From Rhabdophis nuchalis (Eukaryota > Chordata > Lepidosauria > Squamata > Natricidae), in contig CM077646.1 in assembly GCA_039707465.1 (NCBI GenBank), positions 80,810,715 to 80,874,714 of the forward strand: a stretch of 64,000 nucleotides of DNA. Direction: 5' to 3'. This document shows positions 55,746-64,000 of this stretch, one piece after another. The position numbers and the translations under genes were made by a program. The number at the start of each line of letters is the position of its first letter. Positions within the stretch are counted from its first letter, which is position 1. The notes beneath the pieces were generated by a model. It did not search any database, had not been told where the DNA came from, and saw only the letters and a program-made list of their open reading frames with translations.

Positions 55746-55767
55746 ACGCTACGCCTCTGGCTGCAAG

Positions 55768-56479
55768 CCCCATTCTGCTTCATCTAAGATTCTTATAAGA
55801 TTCCCTTAGAAAAGAAATAATGCTTTTTTAAGATATTAGTTGCTGTACTTTTCTCCTTTTCTTTTCTTTCTTTTGGCTGGATTGATAAATATTTCTTTAA
55901 CAGCGCAGAAGGAGAGAACATTTCCTTGTAAGCATAAAATCACTGAATACCATGTGATTACTGAAACTAATGGGGAAGAGCTTAAGGGTCATTATAGATG
56001 GACCTTACTACATCTGTTTTTTACTAGTAAATTTTTTGGGAAAGTCTCTGGTCTACCAGAAAGCCAGAACACTATATAAGTGAAGTGAAACATGAAAGTA
56101 AATGCTTGTGAAATCTTTGGCCAATACAATAACATGGGCAAACTCCATTAATGTACGTTGTCCTTGTCCAAAACTAGAATCTATTGCACTGAGGTCAGTT
56201 AAAGAAGCAGAGATGGAGGTAATGGTTGGAAGCAAAGGGATTTATACCTTGATACTTAGAGCTGCCAAAAATACACAAGCGCATGCACACACTTACACAC
56301 ACACACAATTTTGGCAAGACACAAAATCATTACATTTGTTCTCTTTCTCGGTAGAAATTGCGAAGGGAGATTGAAGCTTGCTTTATGATATGTCTGCCTT
56401 GTTCTTAAACTGAGAATTAGGAGAATAGAAAGCTCTTTTATAGTGCTCGCAAAGAACGTTCGGAAGATATATCCTTTGC
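55768..56479. other. Unassigned sequence with (AC)n tract
   Basis: No gene recognised. An AC-rich run lies at about 56284-56310. Confidence 0.4.
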
Positions 56480-56850
56480 ATGCGTGCAGTGAGGGTATAA
56501 TAAAAATTCTATCTCTACAAGAAATTGAATGACCTTGAAGGCAAATCATTTTCTATGATGGCACCCAAAATATGGAACACTTAGCTCCGAGATACAGCTA
56601 GCCCCTCCTTTCTTTCCATAACAGCAAAGCTGTAAGTATGGTTATGCTTAAGTAGGTCCTTGGTGGTTGATTTTTCAGTGCTGATTTTTGTCTTAAGGTT
56701 TACAATGTCCTGTTGGTCTTTTACTTTAGATTTGGTTTTAGTTGTTTTTATATTAGAGTTGCATGAGTTTTGTTTATAATTCTACATTGTAAACGATATA
56801 AAGTTTTGGGAGCTGGATGGTATACAAAATAAACATGTAAATTTCAAGAT
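56480..56850 (+). mobile_element. Very old L2/CR1-type LINE 3' end
   Basis: Near 56560 a frame reads APKIWNTLAPRYS, like the conserved 'GPALWNDLPPDIR' C-terminal block of L2-type RTs. Near 56790-56840 'cattgtaaacgatataaag' and 'ggtatacaaaataaaca' recall the usual 3' terminus. The remainder is decayed beyond alignment by eye. Confidence 0.45.
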
Positions 56851-57178
56851 TTTAAAAATGAATGAAGGATAACTGTACTTTTATTTATATATTGATTTGG
56901 GAATTTCTTCTTACAACTTTCCTAACTTAGCCCAATTTCTTTTTGCAATATAGGAATGAAACAACTAAGTCAGCCTTACATCCAAAAGCAAAGCTATTTA
57001 TTTTTGTATACAAACAGCTGCAGAGATTTGAGCATTTCAAAAGAAGGGAAGAGTCATAAATAGGTTCGGGTATTACTGTTAGTGGGTGAACTTTTGGCTT
57101 AAGTAACTATTACTCAGCTTTTTCTGAAGTTGGTTATAATTCAAGTTATTGAATAGAGCTGTGCTAAGCTACGCTAAG
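56851..57178. other. AT-rich sequence, nothing recognised
   Basis: No gene or repeat identified. Confidence 0.4.
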
Positions 57179-57550
57179 AGGCATTTTGGTGTAGTGGGCA
57201 AGGCATTGTGGTAGACACCATTAATTCTAGTCCTGCCTTAGCATAAAGCCAGCTAGATGAACTTGGGCCAATTCTTTTTTTTCAACCCTAGAAAGGAAGC
57301 AATGGCAAACCACTTCTGAAAAACCTTGCCAAGAAAACTTCAAACATTTATCCAGGTGATCTCTAGAGCAGGGGTCCCCAACCTTTGCAACTTTAAGTCT
57401 GAAGGACTACAGCTCCCAGACTTCTCCAGCCAGCAAAGCTGGCTGGAGAATTCTGGGAGCTGTAGTCCTTCAGACTTAAAGTTGCAAAGGTTGGGGACCC
57501 CTGCTCTAGAGAATCAAACACAAGTGAACAAAGAAATAAAAAAAACTTCC
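57179..57550 (+). mobile_element. Sauria-like SINE split by a palindromic element
   Basis: The tRNA-like head 'ttttggtgtagtgggcaagg' begins near 57185. The body 'gaaggaagcaatggcaaacc' type block (57293-57312) and 'acttctgaaaaaccttgcca' follow. The Bov-B-like 3' part ('ttatccaggtgatctctaga', then after the insertion 'gaatcaaacacaagtgaac') ends in an A-rich tail near 57545. This order is that of Sauria-type SINEs, mobilised by Bov-B LINEs. The element at 57369-57503 interrupts the tail part. Confidence 0.8.
57361..57511. mobile_element. Near-perfect palindromic hAT-like MITE with perfect 8-bp TSD
   Basis: A 135-bp element (57369-57503) made of two arms of about 66 bp with one mismatch and a 3-bp centre (aaa) near 57435. 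It starts caggggtccccaaccttt and ends with the exact inverse. Flanks ctctagag/ctctagag form a perfect 8-bp target-site duplication. As single strand it would fold into one long hairpin. It lies within the Sauria-like SINE. Confidence 0.92.
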
Positions 57551-59520
57551 AAAAATAATGCTTCACAAAGCATAGTTAATTTTGGTGGGACTGCCAGTGA
57601 AGAAGATGGGCATAACAACAACAAGAAGGCAAGTCCTTTAAAACAAGCTTTTAAGAAGGTGTGGCTGTTTGACACTAATTTGTGCCAACCCTCTTGCCAA
57701 CACTCCTTTCAATTGCTTTCCACATACTAATTTTAATCTGTTTTTTTTAAGCATTGAATGTCTATGGACCAGAATTCTCATCCACCCCTATGAATTTTGC
57801 CCATTGCTTTCATTGTCTTTGCAGGCATTCCTGGCAAATGGAGTGATTTATGGAATGCCTCGCCAAAGGGCCTGTTTGGCATCTATTCCTCTTTCTGAGG
57901 CAGTTTGTAGATGGTTAGTTCAAGTATATACTAGTGGAGAACAGTGGATTTTATGTTTTCTGTATTATTGATTGATCGACTAATTGCATGTATTGCTTTT
58001 CTTCTTTTTATAAGTATTAAAACACTTAGCATTAATACATTAATGCTTAATGTAGCGTGACATATTCAAAGAATTTTTGATATTTTTAAGCTACCTCTTT
58101 TGACCATTCATTTATAAAACATGTTTGCTAGATTTTTTTGTAATACTGCTGCATTATTACATTTTTAAAAAACATATTCCGTATTTTATAATTTGTTAAT
58201 ACATTAAACATTGTGATATACTTTAGATATATTGCCAACTGCTCAAGTCAGTTTCTTCTGCCTTGAATGGTTTTAAATGAATACATTAAGTTTAGTCACT
58301 TAAATGAAAAGTCTTCCTATGAAAATAACATCATTTTGTATGCACACATATAATCAGTTATATTCTGCCTTTGTGTGTCCTTGTGTACCACATGGAAACT
58401 GGAGAAGTTCAGAATAAAATAAGCAAAAAATATCCTCCTTTTTTTCAAGTGTGCATTTTAACTGTTATACCAAAAAATGCAATTTGAAACTTATTTGCTA
58501 CATTTTAAAATATATGTTGTTACATATTACTATAATAAACTATAAATATTTTCCTTCCTCGTGTCTATTTGAAAGATACAATCTGTGTTTTTTCTCTCTG
58601 TGTGTATCTGTGAAAGAGACAGAGACAACATTAAACACTAAATCAGTGAGGCAATCAAGTTGGAATACTGTAGTAAATTATATAGATTGCTATCAAAGAA
58701 AATAAAATTCTGCAATTCTTTTTCAAGCCTTATGAAATTTAGGTTGCTAATTTGTTTAATGAATTTGTGTTCTTTTAGGATTCAAAACAACTCTTGCAGA
58801 CAATTTTAAAAAGAAGCACAATGTAACAAACATCAGACTGTAAAAACTAACTAGTAACTTAAAATCATTAAAAACAATATAACTAAACCATCTGAAAAAG
58901 GATATCATGGTCCCAACAGAATATATTACAGCTCGTATTTTATTGATACATTGCCGGGTGATACAATATTGGGCTGGAAAAAAGCAGAAAAGATGAGCAA
59001 GTTCACACTTTAGATACAGATATGTAGGGCAATGCATTGATTAGTTGTCAACTAGTCAGTATGGTCTGCTATTAAAGATGGTTGACTTTCATCGCAAGGA
59101 CATGTCCTCCGATAACTGTAAAGGTCCAAAATGAACAAGCAGGGTTAAATGAATAGAGTGCCTCTCTAGTTTGCAATTTAATGGAGCCTTGCAATTGGAG
59201 CATTTTCCAATTTCTAAAGCAGACATTTATTTAAGAGAAAGCTAGTGGGCAATTTATTATTTTTCCTAGACATTTCCTAGACATAGAGTAGTTGATGAAA
59301 TTACCAGTAAGGAAAATTTCCCCAAATCTTGTTCATTAATTATTTGTATAAAGTTTGCTTCAAAACGTGACATAAAATAGAAAGGGCAATTTATCAATAG
59401 GCACTGGGTAATTCTAGCACTTGTTAACCATCTTGTTCTATAAAGTTCCTGAATTAATAGTTCTATACCACTTGAAAGCAGGAACAAGCTTTCCTAAACA
59501 TGTATAGTACTTTACATAGA
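57551..59520. other. AT-rich sequence, nothing recognised
   Basis: About 2 kb with no gene or nameable repeat. Confidence 0.45.
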
Positions 59521-59600
59521 GGTAGTCCTTGAGTTATGACCTTAATGAAGACTTCTACCTTTAGGGTAGAATGGGGGATGTGAAATGAATTGCCTCAAGT
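59521..59600. repeat. Possible end of a 'cttaacaacc'-type repeat
   Basis: 'aggtagtccttgagttatga' resembles the terminal sequence of the family at 37722-38097. The rest does not align clearly. Confidence 0.4.
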
Positions 59601-59963
59601 AATGACCAACCATCCCTGCTCTCCCCAGAGCATTCATGATTTGTTAAATGAAGCTCAGGGGTGGTGGAGATCCTGGGAGGCACAAGCCCACTCTTCCGAC
59701 ACCTTGGGAGCTTTGCATGCCAGCTGCCACACATCTGACTGTCCTGCCAGAAAGAAGCAACAGGAAAAAAAAATACTGGGAACCCTGAGTTTTTTAATTC
59801 TGCCCCTACCCTTCCTTCTGCCAAGATCCCCTGATTTTATGATGCAAAAAAGGACCAGTCCCCTAGCTTTTCAGCCCTTTCTGCTTTGAACAGTTGGCTC
59901 CTGATTTGGTTGCTGATAATGTTGGTTAATCATAGTTCAATAAAACAATCACTATGACAGAAT
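59601..59963. other. Unassigned sequence
   Basis: Somewhat GC-richer than the surroundings. No gene recognised. Confidence 0.35.
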
Positions 59964-60039
59964 CAGTGTTTCTCAACCTTGTCAACTTGAAGATGTCTGG
60001 ACTTCAACTCCCAGAAGTTGACACGGTTGAGAAACACTG
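59964..60039. mobile_element. Short palindromic hAT-like MITE
   Basis: A 76-bp element starting cagtgtttctcaacc and ending with its exact inverse, with further inverted pairing (gtcaact/agttgac) inside. The flanks do not form a convincing 8-bp duplication, so the TSD is lost or the borders have decayed. Confidence 0.65.
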
Positions 60040-61089
60040 AGGTAGATGATTCAGGTGATCATCCGTTTATTACAATGGGATTTCTCTGACAATTCATGTG
60101 TCAGAGTAATCATGCATTTCAAATAGATATAATCCACACATTTATTTATTTTTTTAATCTATCACATACCCCACCATAGTTTCAAAGGAGTTTCAGCCAT
60201 ATTTTCTTGTTCTGATGAGGACTAAAAACAAAGTTCTTGCAAAGTTTGAGGCATTACAACACCACCTCCCTGGCATTTAAGGCTGCTGGGTGTAGCTCTT
60301 CCTTGGCTCCCATCTCTTATTGCTATTGCTCCTCCTCTAAATTCTCCTATCAATTGCTTACCAATTAGACTTTGAGGTAGATAAAGACAGCAGGCCCTGG
60401 AAATCCTCTTCAAGGTCCAGCTTTGCCATGTCTTCTGTCCTTTTGTATTTCATATATACAATGGTGCTGAAAAATTTAGGAACCCTTTTTAATTATTAAT
60501 ATTTCTGCATAAATATGACCTAAAACATGACCTGTACTCCACACAAGTAATAAAACTAGATAAAATGAACCCAATGAAACAAATGTGTAAAAAAAATATA
60601 TACTTGTTTATTTATTTATTTGAGTCAAGTGATCCAAAGCTACATATTTGTTTGCACCTAGGAGAGCAAATCCCTGACATTGTTGTCTCCAGTTTCACCC
60701 AACCAGGTTTTGATAATGTACCTCACATATGATTGTTCATTTACTACCAAATCATGGATGAACATAATCTTATTGCAAATTAAACTGGCATTTACCATTT
60801 CAGTTTCTTCCAACCTTTTTCTTTCCAATCTTCTGTTTATCTAATCTCTTTCAGTTCCCCACTTTAACTACCACATGTTTTGACTACATTTTTTTAACCT
60901 TAACTAGCTCGTTTTATATATGCCCCAAGCCAACAATGGGATTCCCATTCTGAAGCTCAGCAACATCTTAATGCTTCCCTTGCCAGCTTTTTTTTTAATG
61001 GTTGACTATGTTAACAAAAAAATCCAGATTATTTTAAACCATGAGTTCATGCTTCATACATCGCAAGCCAGGATCTGGCAAAATGAAAC
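60040..61089. other. AT-rich sequence, nothing recognised
   Basis: No gene. A short TTTATTTATT run near 60605-60620 could be a LINE tail remnant. Confidence 0.4.
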
Positions 61090-61139
61090 GTGCGTGTATG
61101 TGTGTGTGTGTGCGTGTGTGCGTATGTGTGTGTGTGTCT
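61090..61139. repeat. (TG)n microsatellite
   Basis: GTGTGT run interrupted by C and A substitutions. Confidence 0.9.
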
Positions 61140-61734
61140 TCCAAATGCTATTAACACTTATCAATCTTCTCCATTCTTTTTAATATAATGCAGTTATATT
61201 GTAAATAATAGTAAATTTTAATAGATTTCAATAGCCATGTTCTGGACTTACCAACTTATATTAACAAAATGGAAGATAATTGAAAGAATAATCTTAGTTC
61301 CATTTATTTCTGAATTTTTCTGAATTGTTTAAACTATTAATTAAAGTTTAAAAATAATTAAAATAAGTATACGTTTTATATTGCTTACAAATATCTGAAA
61401 AAATGATAGTGATTTCAACACACTTTAATTGGACTTTTGGGTTGTAATAATCAGACCTCACCTGCTTTTTAAAAGTAACAAATTAAAGTTCAGAATTGGT
61501 CACACATGCATTTACTGTTCTGCAACAACATAAAAAAAACCTGATCTATTTAGGTGTTTTTATAAAGACATGCAGAGAACAAGCAGCAGATTTTCAAAAT
61601 GTGATAAGAGTATGTTCAGAAAATTTTCATATTTGGTTGAGTTTTGACAGTATGTTTTTGTTGGCAAATCTGAAGAATGTCTATTACATGCAGAAGTTTG
61701 GTGAAGATTATAAAGTATATAAACTTTGGAAGTC
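61140..61734. other. AT-rich sequence, nothing recognised
   Basis: No gene or repeat identified. Confidence 0.4.
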
Positions 61735-61860
61735 CCAAAGCTGCTTTTCTTTAAGAGGCAACTGGGCTCTCTCTCTCAAGAAAGTTCAGTTGTCTTTGGA
61801 AAAAGCACCTTTGGTACAACTATGACCTGGATGATTGAGAATCTCCATAGACATTAAACC
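61735..61860. repeat. Foldback repeat, second full copy
   Basis: Left arm 'gtcccaaagctgcttttctt' and right arm 'ctttggaaaaagcacctttg' are approximate inverses around a 'ctctctctc' loop. The right flank 'atgacctggatgattgagaa' then 'tctccatagac' is the inverse of the left flank of the copy at 29103. Confidence 0.6.
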
Positions 61861-62839
61861 TTGGAAGGAAACTGAATGAAATATTTATGGAATTGTTACA
61901 TAAGAAAGTCAATTTTTCTTACTCTTTTCTTTATTACTGAAAAGATTACAGTTTTTACAGAATGTTGAAAATATTGAATGAATCCTTCAGTTACATAAAT
62001 TAAAAAAAAATCAGAAAAACTACCATGCCAAACTTAAATAGGAGGCAATGGGATAATTATATAACAGTATTTATGTTTACTATTTTGGTACTGAAAGTTT
62101 AGTTATATCTAAGGGATAATTGTGGACTTCATAAATCTTGGGAACTATTCTGCATTTCTAGCACATAGTACACTGTGTGAACTGATAGATTTGGTCAGCA
62201 GTTTGTTTTTATGACAATTAATTGTTAACTATCACAAATTTACTCTTCATCTTTTTGAAAGGTACAGCTATCTCCCATTGGTTTCCAAGGTCCATTTCCT
62301 TCTCCAGAAGGCTCAAAGCCTATTTCTAAAAGAAGAAAAGTTGTACATTAGCCAGCAATACCTTCTGTAAACAGCTTAAAACAATTAGATTATGAGAGTA
62401 TTATTGCCCGTCTTTTTGGACAGTCATCTTAAAATATTCAAAATATCTCTCTCTCCAATGAAGCAAAAGCATATACAACTGAATTTTATCACAGTGGTGT
62501 GTATTATGATTCTCATTTTTATTTACATACAGTTAAACATAGTTATAATTTCGCAGTCTTCCCATATATACGGTGTTCATAAGTACAAAAAATACACTTA
62601 CTATAACCTGTGTTATATGATAACTTCTACTTTGCAGACATCTACTTTGAGAGAAATGTTGTAATGGCTTCAAATGGCGTATTATTGGGAGAGTACTGTT
62701 TCAAACTCCATGCTGTCATCTTTAGATTATCTTCAAAGAGCTTATCACATGCTGTTTTAACGTTGCTTTATTAATATAATTTGTTTATACACTGCATTTT
62801 TTATTTAACAATTAATCAAGGGCCATCAATTTTGGTTCA
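61861..62839. other. AT-rich sequence, nothing recognised
   Basis: No gene or repeat identified. Confidence 0.4.
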
Positions 62840-63300
62840 TCTCTGGTGATATATGCAGAAGCTTGCCATCTTCACTTGTCTTAATAGCTTTTTCCAGGGC
62901 ATTGCAGTAGACTTTTTGATTCCTGTCTTTCTATCTTATACCTTGTTATATGCGCTTCTCCTTCCTTCAACCTTGCCAAATGTAACGATTTTTCTCTTGT
63001 TCATCACTCACTTGCATTGCGTGCCCCAAATATGTAACTTCTGCTTGCTGATCTTTGCCTCAGTGGATGGTTAACCTTTATTTGGTTCAGGACTGCTTGA
63101 TAGGTTCTTTTTGCAGCCCATTATACTCCTAGGAACCATCTCCAGATCCATAAATCAGAAATGTCAGTGTTATTTCTCTTCTTTTTCAGACTTTTTCTCC
63201 GCCACCCATATCTATTGGAAAGACCGTTGCTTTCATTTTTCTAATCAGTGTTATATAAATGTCCTTGTGACAGACTATCATTCTTTCAAATGACTAGCTA
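62840..63300 (-). mobile_element. Decayed Bov-B (RTE) LINE fragment
   Basis: The plus strand follows the antisense of Bov-B ORF2 by eye: 'ccttgccaaatgtaacgatt', 'gccccaaatatgtaacttct', 'aggactgcttgatagg', 'ccataaatcagaaatgtcag' and 'tattggaaagaccgttgctt' appear in the order of the Bov-B counterparts. It is worn by many substitutions and indels and cannot code. It supports a squamate host, where Bov-B is common. Confidence 0.6.
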
Positions 63301-64000
63301 AATATACTATTTCTGGCTAATAATTTGAGTCTAGGAAAGAACTGAGAAAAGAATAGATAAGGCATTTCTTACTTCAAGAAAATATCTCATGGCAGCCAGA
63401 AAGCTGAAACTGACTAAGAAGCTGGCAAAGAATAGGAAAAAGAAAAGACAAAAATGACTATGTAATGAAAAATAATTTAATTAAGCAATCTTGGGCTGCT
63501 AAACAGATGCAGATTCTGGGGACTGCCTAATAGAATTAATCATTAAATTTGCCATGTAAGAAAAAACATGAGATCTGTCTATAGAAGTATTCAGGAAGAA
63601 AAGGGGAGCCCATCCTGCAGAATTATCCAAAGTGTGCATTAGAAATTGAAGAACCCCCACAAAGAAGATCAAAGTAAAGGTAGCCTTAAAAGTTATTTTA
63701 ACTAAAGCTCCTGGGTAACTCTTTGGGGAATTTAATAACAACCACATTTTAAGGTAGGCACATTGTAATTTAATCAGAAGCAGTATTTCTAACAGAGAGA
63801 TAGTTGATCAAAATTGTAAAGGAACTAGTTTCATTAAAACAATGTGTTACATGTTGGCCTTTAAAGACAAAAGTAGGAAGAACTGTGGACATTTGTAGGC
63901 ATTAGTTATATCCTACTTGCTTTGCTATCTGACTTGAAAACCAATGCCTTAATATGCTAATATTAAATAAAAGTCCAATTTGATGTGTAAGATATAATTT
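63301..64000. other. AT-rich sequence, nothing recognised
   Basis: End of the window. No gene or repeat identified. Confidence 0.4.

Larger units (their letters stand above)
53769..55767. mobile_element. Large hAT-like element carrying CpG-rich DNA, perfect TSD
   Basis: A 1983-bp element (53777-55759) starts cagtggcgtagcgtggg and, read inverted, ends cagaggcgtagcgtggg (16 of 17 match). Both flanks are gctgcaag, a perfect 8-bp target-site duplication as made by hAT transposases. The left half (53880-54730) is AT-rich and has two AATAAA signals on the minus strand near 53962 and 53977. The right half (54735-55745) is GC- and CpG-rich. I find no recognisable transposase, so the element is non-autonomous. 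The arrangement suggests a minus-strand transcription unit (GC-rich promoter at the right, poly(A) signals at the left) that lost its coding part, or capture of a host CpG island. Confidence 0.85.

Noticed and set aside
55183..55773. 196-codon minus-strand open frame in the GC-rich block
   Set aside because: It runs through the terminal inverted repeat and a TSD of the hAT-like element and is of low-complexity composition, so it is not a gene.
59956..60047. 8-bp TSD for the 59964-60039 palindrome
   Set aside because: The flanks gacagaat and aggtagat agree too poorly to count as a duplication.
1..64000. Endogenous retrovirus or LTR element
   Set aside because: I found no paired long terminal repeats, primer-binding site, or gag/pol/env-like frames. 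All RT frames are of the LINE type (CR1 or L2).

Overview
The window looks like about 64 kb of AT-rich, gene-poor nuclear DNA from a squamate reptile, most likely a snake. I infer this from the repeats. CR1 and L2-type (CR1 superfamily) LINEs are present, with a decayed Bov-B/RTE LINE, a Sauria-like SINE whose 3' end resembles Bov-B, an L1-type ORF1, and many short hAT-like elements with 8-bp target-site duplications (TSDs). LINE tails run into microsatellites. I found no host protein-coding exon, tRNA, rRNA, CRISPR array or bacterial operon, and no endogenous retrovirus. All long credible reading frames belong to retrotransposons.

Layout. 1-13.4 kb is mostly single-copy-looking AT-rich sequence with an old L1-like 3' tail (1.4-2.6 kb) and an L2 3' fragment (4.5-5.2 kb). 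13.4-23.8 kb holds decayed L2 copies, one of them split by an L1-like insertion, a short hAT-like element, a CR1 3' fragment, and an 885-bp insertion carrying only an L1-type ORF1 between perfect 15-bp TSDs. 23.8-30.8 kb is quiet apart from a foldback repeat and a microsatellite cluster. 30.8-44.1 kb is dense in repeats: L2 fragments on both strands, a SINE split by a hAT-like element, short elements with internal tandem repeats, a 394-codon L2 fragment and a 5'-truncated CR1 with a long open reverse transcriptase frame. 44.1-48.0 kb is unique-looking. 48.4-53.0 kb is an apparently complete L2-type LINE with an intact 1089-codon endonuclease/reverse transcriptase ORF and a GC-rich reiterated 5' region, and it may sit inside an older interspersed repeat. 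53.8-55.8 kb is a 1983-bp hAT-like element with a perfect 8-bp TSD and about 1 kb of CpG-island-like DNA inside. 55.8-64 kb is mostly unique-looking, with a Sauria-like SINE split by a near-perfect palindromic element, further foldback repeats, and an old Bov-B fragment near the end.

The parts act as a layered record of transposition. LINE proteins (L2, CR1, Bov-B, L1) would mobilise their own RNAs and SINEs, while hAT-like elements were moved by a transposase not encoded here. The most notable items are the CpG-rich hAT-like element, the ORF1-only L1-like insertion, the complete L2 LINE, and the exact nested insertions that order events in time.
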